Below, one piece after another: positions 47,780 through 59,099 of a stretch of DNA of 64,000 bases (within the stretch, counting starts at the first letter, position 1; every line of letters starts with the position of its first letter). The notes under the pieces were generated by a model. It saw nothing but the letters and a program-made list of their open reading frames with translations, had not been told where the DNA came from and did not search any database. The translations under genes were made by a program, and so were the position numbers. The stretch covers positions 1,178,001 through 1,242,000 of the forward strand of contig NOKP01000003.1 in NCBI GenBank assembly GCA_002682825.1, in the 5' to 3' direction. Origin of the DNA: Neonectria sp. B-13 (taxonomy: Eukaryota > Ascomycota > Sordariomycetes > Hypocreales > Nectriaceae).

Positions 47780-48400
47780 GGCAACGGGACCGAGGACGAA
47801 CGCAAGGAAACGCAATGGAACCGAATTGTACTACTAGCACGGACAGAAGACGACTTGCGGATCCTATAAGCTACAGGAGGAGAGAGAGGGTGGTGCGGAC
47901 GGTGGTGATATTCCTTCATGCCTGCTGCTGGGATTGCCAGGGGAGCAGACGGGCTACCTACTGGTCTTGGCGTTGAGTGTTTTAGCTAAAAAGAAAACGT
48001 TGTATTATTTTATGATTTTTTTTCTGTGAAAATGAGTGATGCATGGCATTGAAGCTCAGTTGCAGATGAATTGGAGTTGGTAATTGGCGGAATAGCTTGT
48101 CCGGAGAATGACGTTGCGGAATGGGTCGTTGGAGGCAACCGAGGTGCCGAGGTTCCCCACACTAACCATGTCGAAATCCGGGGTAACGATAACGGAGACT
48201 TGGGTCATCATGAGATGTTTGTGAGTTTCTTACTGCAATTGAAGCAGTATCACTATCGTTGTCAGTCACAAGAATCAAAGAATACTGACTGCCCTTGAGT
48301 CTGTACTGAGTGAGCTTCTCCCATGCCCACTCTCTACCACACACACGTCGGCCCTCACTTCCTCACCCTCTCCCTCACCACATTCCCGCAGTCCGTCGCC
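47780..48400. other. Intergenic region, 0.6 kb
   Basis: It holds the 3' region of the PWI gene and the promoter and CT-rich leader of the crotonase gene. Nothing else was seen. Confidence 0.5.
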
Positions 48401-49243
48401 ATGGCGCAGACCTTCGCCAGCGCGCCGCCAGACGTGCCCGACGTGGTCCTGGCCTCGCCCCGGCCGCACGTGCTGCTCGTCACGCTCAACCGCCCCAAGC
48501 AGCTCAACGCGCTGCCGCGCCACATGCACTTCGCGCTCGACCGGCTCTGGGCGTGGTACGACGCCGAGCCGTCGCTGCGGTGCGCCGTCATCACGGGCAA
48601 GGGGCGGGCGTTTTGCGCGGGCGCCGACCTGAAGGAGTGGCACGAGAAGAACAACGACAAAGACGGCGGCCATCGGCAAGAGCCCGCCGTGGACAAGTGG
48701 GCGGACAATGGCTTCGGCGGGTTGAGCAACCGCCGCGGCAAGAAGCCCATCGTGGCGGCCGTCAACGGGCTCTGTCTGGGCGGCGGCATGGAGATGGCGC
48801 TGAACGCCGACCTGGTCATCGCCAGCTCGGGCGCCAAGTTCGGGCTCCCGGAGGTGACGCGGGGGGTCGTGGCCATCGCGGGAGCGCTGCCGCGGCTGAT
48901 CCGCAGCGTGGGCCGGCAGCGGGCGTCGGAGATGGCGCTGCTGGGCCGGATGTACACGGCGGCGGAGCTGCGGGCGTGGGGCCTCGTCAACGCCGTGGTG
49001 GACGGGGACGTGGTGGACGAGGCGCTGCGGTGGGCGGCGGAGATGGCCGGCAACTCGCCCGACGCGGTGATTGTGTCGCGCGAGGGCCTGCTGGGCGGGT
49101 GGGACGGCGAGGATCCCAGGGCGAGCACCAGGCGCGTGGACCAGGGCATCTATCGCGCGCTGGACGGCGGGGAGAACATGAAGGAGGGCGTGTTGAGCTT
49201 TGTCGAGAAGAGAAAGGCTGTCTGGAGGGATAGCAAGCTGTAG
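48401..49243 (+). CDS. Peroxisomal enoyl-CoA hydratase/isomerase (crotonase family)
   Basis: Single exon, 280 aa. Crotonase motifs are clear: VTLNRPKQLNAL near the start, FCAGADLKEW for the first oxyanion-hole segment, and VNGLCLGGGMEMALNADL plus FGLPEVTRGVVAIAGA for the second. Both glutamates used by hydratases (GGGMEM and LPEV) are present, so hydratase activity is plausible. The last three residues are SKL, a perfect type 1 peroxisomal targeting signal, so the enzyme probably works in peroxisomal beta-oxidation or degradation of a branched or aromatic acyl-CoA. The start at 48401 (GCCATGG context) is chosen over the in-frame ATG at 48323, which would add 26 residues. It is very GC-rich. 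Confidence 0.9.
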   Translation: MAQTFASAPPDVPDVVLASPRPHVLLVTLNRPKQLNALPRHMHFALDRLWAWYDAEPSLRCAVITGKGRAFCAGADLKEWHEKNNDKDGGHRQEPAVDKWADNGFGGLSNRRGKKPIVAAVNGLCLGGGMEMALNADLVIASSGAKFGLPEVTRGVVAIAGALPRLIRSVGRQRASEMALLGRMYTAAELRAWGLVNAVVDGDVVDEALRWAAEMAGNSPDAVIVSREGLLGGWDGEDPRASTRRVDQGIYRALDGGENMKEGVLSFVEKRKAVWRDSKL

Positions 49244-50954
49244 TTGCACCATTAACTTGATTGTTTCTGTTTGTGTCTGGATGGCGCCGTGTAAGTCGGT
49301 TTGGACGAACAATGTTGTCATGTATCCGTATGCTGTGTGCCTTTAACGTTGTCATGTAACCAACCTGTCGTATCTCTAGGGACAAGGCAACACCTGTACC
49401 ATCACCAAGAGCTAGAATAGTCGGGAGCCGAATCTACGCAACCAGGCAGCCCAGCACCGAGATAGGATAGGCTGAACGATTCTCACGCTGACCACAACAT
49501 TGACGTAGGCAATCGATAACGCGACAAGGCATTTCTCGAAGCGTCCATCTGCGTTGCGGTTCGTGTTGCCTTTCATGCTGGACGTCTTCTCCACCGGGTT
49601 GCATACTGCGGTTCTCGATTCCGTCTATCATGAATGACAGAGCGCTTGAACGGATGGACGTCTGGCATCCTAGCTTCGCCTCCATGGCGTCCCGTCCCGT
49701 CATGTCCAGGGTGGGACTGGAAGGGCTGCAGCTTTGCCACCGTCCAAGGGCTGCTCCTCATTAGCCGTAGTCCAGTGATGGCCCTTGGTAGCGCCCGCAC
49801 TGGGGTGCCGGCCTAAGCCTCCGATTGGCAAGGATGCAAAAGGCAAGATAATCACAATGTGCGAATTGCATCTAGTCGATTTGCTGGCGAACCGAGAGCC
49901 TGCAGCAAAGTGGACGGGGCAGCGGCCAGAAGTTTCTTCTCCTTGCGGCGCCCTAGCCGTCCCGTGTGGATGTGCCATGTCGCCTTTGGGCGAATGGGTT
50001 GACGACAACATGCGCATCTTTTTGTCCGCCGGTGCTACATAGCACAGATCGGCATGAAGCCGGAACGCTAGTCATTGAGGCTGTCATCCGTACAAGGCTA
50101 AATCCTCCGGTGGACGACAAGAGGGAGCTGTGTCGGCGGCTGGCGACTAATAGGTAGTGAACGACGAGCCGCAACAAGGAAACCTAATTCTCGGAAAACG
50201 GCCAAGCTGGTAAACCCTAGTGGAAACGAAGATGATATGAATAGTTACCAGAGCGTGATAAACAGAAAACATGGGTGTCGGGATTGAATTCTCCGTCCAT
50301 CATCTCGTTCTGTTGAATCCGGGAGGGGTCCTTCTCATAGTGAAATCGAAGGACGACGTCAACTTCAAGGGATGTCCGTCGCCTGTAGACAGCCCATCCC
50401 CATCAGGCAGAGATCATCAGATCTTCAATTGCGGCTGGGCTTTCAGATAGCCACTTGCATCGCCTGCAGCCGCAGTCTAACCTGTAGAGTCCGCCGAGCA
50501 TCCACTGCAGCTTCTCTCAATGGTCTGTCCTGTGAGACATTGCTTCACTACCGACTTCTCGCCCCGCGCGCGGTACGGTAGACCCGGTCGGCCATTCGTA
50601 ATGTGACTAGGGCTGCTCGCATTGGCCAATTGTTCTCGACGGGGTGAGACTGTAATGACGGATTGGCAACCGCTATCACACCGCATTGGCCGCCATCGCC
50701 GTCGAGTTGATAGCCGTGCTCATCTTTGAGACAATGGACAATGTCTCTGCCCTAGATCATGTTATGGTTAGAGTTCCGAACCAGGTTGCGCGCTGCTGGG
50801 TTCTGCCGTCGCTCGTATTCCTGGTGAATCCCACCACACCCTTTCATGACATGCCGCAACAGCTGCAGCTGCTGAAGACGTTGATTCGAAGAACCTGAAG
50901 TCGGACTCCGAAAGTCGCAGGTCACACGATCTGCCAGTTCTGCCTTGTGTCACC
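49244..50954. other. Intergenic region, 1.7 kb
   Basis: Only short unconvincing frames occur on both strands. It holds the 3' side of the crotonase gene and the promoter of the DUF2235 gene. No repeat or RNA gene could be recognised. Confidence 0.5.
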
Positions 50955-52951
50955 ATGGATACATCACATCTTGCCCCGACCTCTGCAGAGCATGCGCCCG
51001 TCAAGGACTCCAAGATCCCCGCGTCGCAGGAGTCCCAGAGTAGACCACCCAGCTTCATCATGGCCCCCGTGATTTCTGCCCCAGAGCCTGGCAAGAAGCC
51101 GCGAAAGCTCGTCCTCTGCTTCGACGGCACCGGTAACAAGTTCCATGGCGATGACAGCGACAGCAATATCCTCAAGATCTTCCGAATGCTCGATCGAACC
51201 GCGGATGATCAGTTCCATTACTATCAGCGTAAGTTGGCATCTTGGCAAGGTTGCTGCACCCGCTGACAATACACATAGCTGGTATCGGCACTTACGTCGT
51301 GTCGGGATCGCTCACCCATACCGGATTTCGCGACAGGTTGAGTTCATGGTATCAAAAGGCCAAGGACTCGGCCGTCGGCTCCTCCTTTGACCAGCACGTC
51401 GTGGGTGGCTATCGGTTCTTGATGCGATTCTACAACCCCGGCGATGAGATTTACATGTTCGGATTCAGTCGTGGCGCATACATTGCCCGTTTTCTCGCCG
51501 AGATGCTCGACTACATCGGTCTCCTCTCTCATGGAAACGAAGAGATGGTCAAGTTTGCCTGGAAGGCATTCGCCGAGTGGCAGGCTCGCGGGCAGGCTTC
51601 TGGTAACGACGACGAGGCCGAGCGAACTCGGAAGAAGAGTGACGAAATGTTTAAGTTCATGAAGGGCTTCCGTGAGACGTTCTCGAGACCTGTCGGTCGA
51701 ATTCGGTTCCTAGGGCTCTTTGACACGGTCAACTCGGTACCGCGATTTGAGGCCGCCTGGATGCAGCGCAGCAAATTCCCATACACAGCAAGAAGCAGCG
51801 CAAGAGTGATTCGCCACGCAGTTAGTATTGACGAGCGACGGGCCAAGTTCCGCCAGGACCTCATGTACCAAGAAAACCCATCGCGGGGTCAGCATCATCG
51901 CCATGTGGGTGAATTTCTCGAGGACTTGGGCGACGACTTGCATGATGCTACAAGAAACGGGACTACGGAGAAGGAGCACACAGAGCATGAGGATCGAGGA
52001 CGGCGGTCCAGTCACCTCGAGCCCGGAGAAGCGAGGAACGCAAGAGGCACGCGAAATCAACGGTCCGGGTCGAAGTACGCCCCGTATCGCGCTCGATCCA
52101 AATCTTGCCAGAGAGCACAGCACATAGACTTTGACACGAGGTCGAACTTCTCCGGAATGCGAGTCTCTGAAGTCGACCCCGAAGACGACAGCCAGGACAT
52201 CGACGAAGTCTGGTTTGCTGGAGGACACGCCGACGTCGGTGGCGGCTGGGAGATGCTCGAGGACAGCAAGAGCGCCAGCCACATCCCGCTTGCGTGGATA
52301 GTCAGAGAAGCCATGCATGCCGGGCTTCCCTTCGATGAAGAGAAGGTCACAGAAATGGGATGCTCTGCTACACAGGAGTTTGACGATCTCGACCCCAATA
52401 CACCGGAGCGCCGACAGGACCAGGATATCCCGGACATCCGCGTGGCCAACGGGCTGGGAGGACCCAGCAGAACGCCTACAATGCCCAGTCTCGGCACAGA
52501 TGAAAAGACCGAGGTTGACCATTCGCACCACAACTTCCACGGCATCATGCATGGCGCATGCGGCGCAAGGATCCACGACTCACTTGAGTTTGGCCAGGGT
52601 CTCGGTGGAATGGCAGTGGCGGCGTGGAAATTCATGGAGTATCTCCCATTCCGCCGCATGGATTTGCAAGGGGATGGATCTTGGAGGCCAATCCGGTGGC
52701 CTTTACCCTGCGGCGAGGTGCGAGACATCCCCCACGCGGTTCGTGTCCATGGAAGTGTCATCCGCCGCATGAAGATGGACGAGAGCTACCGCCCAGGCAA
52801 CTTGATCGTGGGCGGAGGCGGTCGGGGCACTAGGAAGGCGCCAAAAGAGCACGGGATTGGAGAATGGGTATGCATCGCTGCGCCAGGCGACCCAGTTGGT
52901 GAGATCTGGGTCAGGAAGCAGGAAGGAGGTGAACCTTTGAATCCTGAATAA
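50955..52951 (+). CDS. DUF2235 alpha/beta-hydrolase-like protein
   Basis: Exons 50955-51228 and 51279-52951 give 648 aa. The protein has the DUF2235 signatures: RKLVLCFDGTGNKF at about residue 50, IYMFGFSRGAYIARFLAE with the nucleophile serine in GFSRGA, IRFLGLFDTVNSVP, and WFAGGHADVGGGW with the Asp and His expected of a hydrolase triad. A charged, disordered insert of about 110 residues (Glu/Arg/His-rich, about 320-410) interrupts the domain. There is no signal peptide or membrane segment. DUF2235 is related to the bacterial Tle1 phospholipase effectors of type VI secretion and is widespread in fungi, where its substrate is unknown. An in-frame ATG at residue 36 is an alternative start. Confidence 0.9.
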
Positions 52952-53325
52952 GATGCCCACATGGTGGTATTCTGTAGCCGGTTAAGTTGGGAATTGGCAG
53001 TTAATAGTCTGAAATAATGTCATCCATAATGTAGCAAGTCGCATGTGAGCTTGAATAACAATCATTAAACTGTGGGAATGCTCAATCCAAGAGAGCATGA
53101 TGATTGTTGGAGTTGGATGTCGTCGAGATAAAGAGGTCCGGATCACGTGAAGCCGCGTGGCGACGAAACAACCTGGACACGCTGGACGTCCCCCTTTAAC
53201 ATTTGCAACCTTCAACCCCGCGAAACAAGTCCCCGGTGACTATTTTGCGAGTCTTCCGGCATGCGTTGACACTCAAACACGAACAACACTTACGCAGTCG
53301 CCGATTCCGGCCCCTCACTTTCACA
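52952..53325. other. Intergenic region, 0.4 kb
   Basis: It holds the promoter and leader of the dehydrogenase gene. An in-frame ATG at 53203 lies here, but the sequence after it is not conserved-looking. Nothing else was seen. Confidence 0.45.
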
Positions 53326-54585
53326 ATGGCGGTCGTCCTCATCATGGGCCTTCTCGAAAACGGCCTCCCTGCCGTGATCCGCGACCACATCCGAACCATC
53401 CTCTATACAATCCTCGGCTTGGTCCTCACGGGCTTCGTCAAGGTCTACAGTAACGGTCGCGCAAACCTCTCAGAGCGCCCAATGCACGGAAAAGTGGTCA
53501 TCCTCACGGGCGGAACATCGGGCATCGGCGCCCAAACGGCCCTGCAGCTTGGTGCGCGCGGCGCGCAGCTGATCCTGCTCACGCAAGCCCCGGCCACGGA
53601 TCCTTTCCTCGTCGAGTACATCCAGGACCTCCGGGAACGCACGAATAACAACATGATCTACGCCGAGCAGGTCGACCTCGCCGATTTCTACAGCATCCGC
53701 ACCTTTGCCACGAAGTGGATTGACAACGCCCCGCCCCGCCGCCTGGATATGGTTATACTGTGTGCTGCCACTTTGACGCCACCCGGCGGCAAGAGAATAG
53801 AGTCCGAGGAGGGCGTTGAAGAGACGTGGATGGTGAACTTCCTGGCGAATTTCCACTTGCTGGGTATTCTTAGCCCTGCGCTTCGCGTCCAGCCTATCGA
53901 CCGGGACGTCCGGGTCATCATTCCAACGTGTTCTGCATACATCGGGTCACCGTCTCTCAAGAAAGAAATCACTAGACTGGCCTGGTCTCCCGGCACGGCG
54001 TACGCGCGGAGCAAGCTTGCCCTGAACGTGTTCGGCCATGCATTCCAGAAGCATCTCGATGCCTACAAGCGACCCGATGGCGGCATCATGAACACCCGTG
54101 TCATTTTTGTGGATCCAGGACTTGCACGCACACCAAGCACTCGTCGCTGGCTTACCCGTGGCTCCCTCTGGGGCCTCGCCCTGTATCTCATTGGATACAT
54201 CGTTCCCTGGTTCTTCCTCAAGTCTCCCATCATGGCCGCGCAGTCCATCTTGTATGCTGCTATGGAGGGAGACCTAGGCCGCGGACCTGGCGGAAAGCTG
54301 ATCAAGGAGTGCATGGAAGTGGACTTTGCCAGAAGCGAGGTGAAGGACGACGAGGTGGCCAAGAAGCTCTGGGAGGAGAGCGATGCGCTGATTGAAAAGG
54401 TGGAAAGGCTACAGGCCAAGAAGAGGAGCGCTAAGAAGGCCCAAGACGACGCAAGGGAGAAGCAGAAGGAGGATCAGGAAAAGAAGGAGGAAGTACAGGG
54501 TCTGGTGGACGCTATCAAGAAGGGCAAGGAGCAAGAAAAGCAAAAGGCGGCGACCAAGACGAAGAAGAAGGGCAAGGCAAAATAA
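53326..54585 (+). CDS. Membrane-anchored short-chain dehydrogenase/reductase
   Basis: Single exon, 419 aa from the ATG at 53326. An N-terminal hydrophobic anchor (about 20-38, TILYTILGLVLTGFVKVY) precedes a Rossmann domain with cofactor motif VVILTGGTSGIG, the acidic VDLADF, a catalytic serine in CSAYIG, and YARSK for the Tyr-x3-Lys pair. A second hydrophobic stretch (SLWGLALYLIGYIVPWFFL, about 285) follows. The last 70 residues are a Lys/Glu-rich coiled coil (EKQKEDQEKKEEV) ending in a basic KTKKKGKAK tail. The layout resembles retinol-dehydrogenase-like SDRs of ER and lipid droplets, such as yeast Env9; the substrate is unknown. Translation from 53203 would add 41 basic residues and is less likely. 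Confidence 0.88.
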   Translation: MAVVLIMGLLENGLPAVIRDHIRTILYTILGLVLTGFVKVYSNGRANLSERPMHGKVVILTGGTSGIGAQTALQLGARGAQLILLTQAPATDPFLVEYIQDLRERTNNNMIYAEQVDLADFYSIRTFATKWIDNAPPRRLDMVILCAATLTPPGGKRIESEEGVEETWMVNFLANFHLLGILSPALRVQPIDRDVRVIIPTCSAYIGSPSLKKEITRLAWSPGTAYARSKLALNVFGHAFQKHLDAYKRPDGGIMNTRVIFVDPGLARTPSTRRWLTRGSLWGLALYLIGYIVPWFFLKSPIMAAQSILYAAMEGDLGRGPGGKLIKECMEVDFARSEVKDDEVAKKLWEESDALIEKVERLQAKKRSAKKAQDDAREKQKEDQEKKEEVQGLVDAIKKGKEQEKQKAATKTKKKGKAK

Positions 54586-57500
54586 GCGGAGCGGTGCTCC
54601 ATGAAGATATTACGAATTTATAGACTATAGATGGAATCATAGATAAGAACCCACCCCCCTGACTTACGCACCGTCCCTTGTATAAACCTGTATCGAAAAT
54701 CGTTCTGTTAAAATGGGTATCTGGTGTTGATGAAATTTACGTCTGGCTGGCAACCAGTCGGACCAGAAAGAAGTTTAAGCGGCCCTGTGAAGAGCATGTT
54801 GTCCATGGAAATACTGGTGTAGAACTCCATGGCCTTCTGCCGAAGCGTGTAGGTCATGTCGAGAATGTTGTGGAGGTGGCACCTGTCAGAATGCGCGGCC
54901 AGGGAGGCGCTGCTATGGAGTATGTCCCAGCTCATGTTCGGCATCAGGCCTTCTTCGCCATGGGGAGGGTGAGCAGGATTCTGATGAGAGACTTTGCGGC
55001 CGCAAGGCTCTGCGATAGCAAGTTAAGAAGGCCAGTGGGATTCGCAGCCCCCCGTTTGGGCCCAGGGCGACGCTATCCGGCGATGGCTGGCAGATGAGTA
55101 ATCCTGAAACATGAAGTTATTATTGAGTCTTTCAGTATGAATTGTTTTTTACACGGGATGTTGACGACGACTTCGCTCAGTAAAAAAGGGAGCGTCGACT
55201 TGATCTCAAGATAAACCCCTCTGCCTTTAAAGTGCGGCTGTCAGCTCTTGCGAGGATTGCGACATGACAACGACATCATCAACCTCATCGGTGAGCTTTT
55301 GTAGGTATATGATGTATGGCAGACATTTGTCTGTGGGTTGGCCGCCATGTACGGCGAGCTTCCGGCAGCATTCATGGATATAAGGCGTGTACTCGAAGAG
55401 GCGTGCCTTTTGTATCATCATGGTGCGTTATATGGAGGAAGGAGCCGTATGAGGGCGCCTTGTCACCGTGTTTTCGAGAAACGTCGTCGGCTGAGAAGGA
55501 GTTGTCTGAGGCGGCTACATCCTCTGTAGCTGCTTGCGCCATTGAGAATGTTGTTGAGGGTGTCGCAGAGACGGCGGATGAAGACAGCTCGAGTTGCTCG
55601 GCGCGCCTATTCGTGCGGTCGGCTTGACACCAGCGACGCGCCAACGGACATCCTCACGTAGGTAGAGCTTCTCTTTCAGCAAGTCGACGCTTCATATGCA
55701 TGACCCCTTGTATCTTACGAGGTGACTGAGGTACCTGTTGGTGGCTGGCCAACGTCTCTTTCTCGGTGGTATAAAAGCCAACACCATAGCTGGGAAACTT
55801 CTGTTAGTTACCGCCACAACCTGCATAAACCCAACACACATCCCTACTCCTTTTCCTGGTTCATTGACTTAATAATTAATGTTCCTTTAAGCTTGGGGCA
55901 AAGAAATTAGGGGAACAGCGTATTGATGTTGTTGGGGCTGTGCTCGCTGGGAGATCAATACTATAACCAGGGCAACGATTCAGTTACCCGTAAAGACTAA
56001 TGAGAGGATATTCAGAAATGGGCTTACAGACGGTGCGTTGATGTCATGCCTGGCATTTGTATCGCCGCCAACAATGTCCACGAATGTCCACGGGTACGAT
56101 TTAGCCTCAACCCTTTTGACTTTCCACATGGATATAAGCCTTTTTGAGAAGGCTGCTGCAGCTAGCTCACCCGGCTCCGCTGGGTTGCGTGATTGGCCGG
56201 AGTGCTGGAGATACACATCTTCCTCCCAATCCGCCGTTCCCTGTTTCGCTGTCCGTTGCCCGTTTCGCCCGCTGGTGGCTGCATTCCGAGCTCCGGCCCC
56301 GTATTTCCGCTTTCCGGAACCAGGCAAACTCCCAGCAGATCTCGCTTACTCATGCGGGGAAAGCTGCCTTTTCGTCATTCCCTCCCCTCCCTAGAAAATC
56401 GGAGTCTGCGGCCGAGACCGAGGCACGTGGAAAACGAGCAAACCCAAGCATAAGACGCAAGCTTCGTTTCCCCCCCCAAAATACAGGAGAATGTAGTCTA
56501 GCTTTTCTTGATTACTCTGCTCCTCTGCATCTTTCCCGTGTTCCCGCAATCGTCTGTTTTTCCCCTGTACGGACATGGGCTCCGCTTCTCCGGTGCCCGG
56601 CGCCGACACGGCCTCCGCCTCGCAGCCGCTCCCCGTTGCGTGGACCGCCGCGCATGGTCAGCATTGCGCCTCGACGCGCCACCCGGCCTTCTTCACCGAC
56701 AGGCTGCGAAGATCACCGGCGTCCGTCGGCTTCGGCATTTCAGAGAGTCCCATCACCCAGGGATACGTCTACCAGGACGCCCAGCGGAGGGGAACCAAGC
56801 TATGACGCCCGTGTTGCGCGCATCGGACATGTCGCCGACTGAGCCGCCCACGGGGCTGTCGGTGAAGGATTCGACGACACTGCTCTTCACGATGAAGGGG
56901 CTTCGCCGGAATGATCATTGGACAAAGGGATGAAGGGCTTCCAAATGAAGCCACGGCGCTACGATTATTTATTTCATCACGACGGACCTCAGCGGTCTCC
57001 TACCAGGCCAAAATCACAACGTTTTGTCCTCTGCGCCCCAGCGCATACGGAATGCCAAGGACGGGCTTCAATATCACGATCACAAAAGGATTTACGAACC
57101 TAGGCATAATGAGAGCCTAAAGAAAACAACCTACTATGATACATTAGCCATAGCATTGAAATCGTTTTCAATATTTTCCCTTGACATCGTGCCCAAGCTG
57201 CCGTCCCCATACTGTCTATCTTGTATGTGTACTCTTGGGGTCATGTTCGTAGAGATGCGCAAGAGACGTTCCGCTTGTGTGAAACCCGCTTTCTGGTCAT
57301 CGAGGACGTTACTGCGATCGACTAAAGAGTCAACTGAACCGTTTGTAGATGGCCCTCCGACAGGTCTGACAAAGCTTGAGAGATTCGTAAGCAAGATGTT
57401 TCGAATCTCCGGCGTATCTGAGACTGTACTGTGGGGATCGACGAACTCAGAGCAGGGTCCGAACGAGTGGCAGTCGGGGCGGGCAATCTCGTTAAACTCC

Positions 57501-57907
57501 GCCGTGATGGGGATCAAACATTGGAATGATTCCTCTTCAAAGAGGAAACCCCAGTGAGCGCAAGTCATCAGCTTGCGCTGATTACGTCCTAGGGGAGACA
57601 CGAATTCACTGCAAGCGGTCCATCATGGTCTATCGCAAACGAGCACGCAAGTTCGGGCAGAGATTGTGGGTATCAGTAAATTGAAAAGAATCATCTTGTT
57701 TCCATTGAAACACCATTTGCCTTGGTCGCGCCAGGTTCCGCCCGGAATCCCGCCAGGAATCCCGCCATCGTAGGTATACAAAAGTAAAGAAAACTTCAAA
57801 AGAATGACTCGGCCCGTTCGCATCGGGGTCGGGGATACTCGCCCGCTCTCCACGTTCCAATTCCAATCCTAATTCCCATTACTAGCACCATGTCGTAGCC
57901 TCTCCGA
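54586..57907. other. Gene-poor region with relics, 3.3 kb
   Basis: It contains the remnant of a fungal transcription factor (54708-55421, minus). A possible gene start lies at 56575 (76 codons behind a CT-rich leader, then stops), and an unrecognised 155-codon frame runs on the minus strand from 57601 to 57134. AT-richer patches alternate with GC-rich ones. None of these frames can be assigned a function. Confidence 0.4.
54708..55421 (-). pseudogene. Probable remnant of a Zn2Cys6-type transcription factor
   Basis: The minus frame from 55421 to 55227 reads FEYTPYIHECCRKLAV and later PTDKCLPYIIYLQKLTDEV. As I recall it, this is the conserved pattern of the middle region of a large fungal Zn2Cys6 regulator family (TPY-x-DECC and PTD-x(3)-L..L..L). 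The frame stops shortly after SSQELTAAL. A further minus frame (54944-54708) continues with helical-looking sequence (ILDMTYTLRQKAMEFYTS). No zinc-cluster domain is found upstream. It is probably a truncated, frame-broken copy. Confidence 0.4.
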
Positions 57908-58708
57908 TCAGTTCTTGACCGCGATAACAATGGCCATGATGATGAGAAACAGCACCAATCCCAGCAGCGCCATCAGCTTGATGTTCTTCCACCACATCTT
58001 GCGCTTCAGGCCTCGGCTGCGGACTCGGAACTCGCGCGCGCTGCCTCCCATTCGATCGGTCTTGTCAACGAGCAGGTCCAGGCGCTCTCCGCGCTCCAGC
58101 AAGCTCTCGATATTCTTCGTCATGATACCCCTGACATCGTCAATCTCGCGCTGGGCATTTCCAATCGCATCGTCGCGGCCCCCGCTTGTTGTGCCGTACT
58201 CAACCATAAGGCCTTTGAGCTCGGAGTTGAACGACGCAGCGCCGTAGTTGGGCATTTCCGTGAAATCGCTGCTCTCGGGGAAGTCGGCGAAGAAGCGCTT
58301 GCGAATCTCGAACAGGAAACCAAAGGGCACCCGGCGCCCGAGAGATGAGTCCGCGATGACGAGGAACGTCAGCCCTCCGGCAGACGGAGAGTCGGGGTGC
58401 TCTGAGGGCGCTTCGGCGACATAGTGAATTTGGTGTTGGCCGTGGGTGTACGTCAGCTTCTGCGGCGAGCTGTGTTCAATCTTGGGCAAGATCAGGGACG
58501 CGAGCGACGAGGTCTGGGATGAGGCTGAGGTGGTGCATTCGGCGAGGATGGTCGTGTTGTGCGCGATGCAGGAGCTATCAACGCCCCAAGGTTAGCCTCG
58601 TGTCTCAATCCCTCAGTCCATAGCATCAACAGCTTCCAGTCCAAGAGCAGTTAGGCAGAAGGATACTCACTAGAGAAGGGGAGTGACAGGAGTCGACGAC
58701 GACGCCAT
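57908..58708 (-). CDS. Longin R-SNARE, VAMP7/Nyv1-like
   Basis: Exons 58708-58671 and 58574-57908 give 234 aa. A longin domain covers about 10-130 (LYSCIAHNTTILAECT at the start, FLFEIRKRFFADFP near its end). The SNARE motif lies at about 140-200, with the zero-layer arginine in LLERGERLDLLVDKT, the hallmark of R-SNAREs. A single C-terminal transmembrane anchor (LMALLGLVLFLIIMAIVIAV) ends in KN. Longin, SNARE and membrane anchor together mean a VAMP7-type protein of vacuolar/endosomal fusion rather than Ykt6 (lipidated) or Sec22. The first exon encodes only 12 codons. It is divergent from suv3. Confidence 0.93.
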
Positions 58709-59099
58709 GGTTGCGGATGTAATTGGTCTCGACCGTCTAGCGACGCGAAGGTCGTTTGGTGGTTACAGCTTAGGTGGCGAAGGGAGTTGGAGTCGTGGGG
58801 CGGAGATGGATGTCGCGAGGGAGATGCCGAAATGTCGACAGTAGCTTGATGTACAATGACGCTTTGGAATCTCAGCGTCATCTCTTTGCCGCCCCACTTG
58901 GCGGTTCGGCGACGGGACGCAGCGCTTCTAGGGTCGGCTGAACTGATGATCCGGGTCTGGAAATTTTAGAGCCGCCTTCACTCATCGACGGCAAATGTTC
59001 AGAGACTGCCGTTGTGAGTTTTGAGATCAAATCGACCTCCCGCAATCCACAATTACGTGTTGCTTTATCGGGGAGCATGTCACACGTGGCCGGAATGCT
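58709..59099. other. Bidirectional promoter of the R-SNARE and suv3 genes
   Basis: This 391-bp region separates the two divergent start codons. A tiny upstream frame of four codons begins at 59095 and overlaps the suv3 start. Confidence 0.55.

Noticed and set aside
56575..56805. 76-codon plus frame behind a CT-rich leader
   Set aside because: It looks like a gene start but ends quickly, and no continuation across a plausible intron could be found; kept only as a remark in the gene-poor region.
57134..57601. 155-codon minus frame, with a faint likeness to the end of patatin-type proteins (QYGDGSLG)
   Set aside because: The nucleophile region and the rest of the fold are absent, and an equally long frame exists on the other strand, so neither can be trusted.
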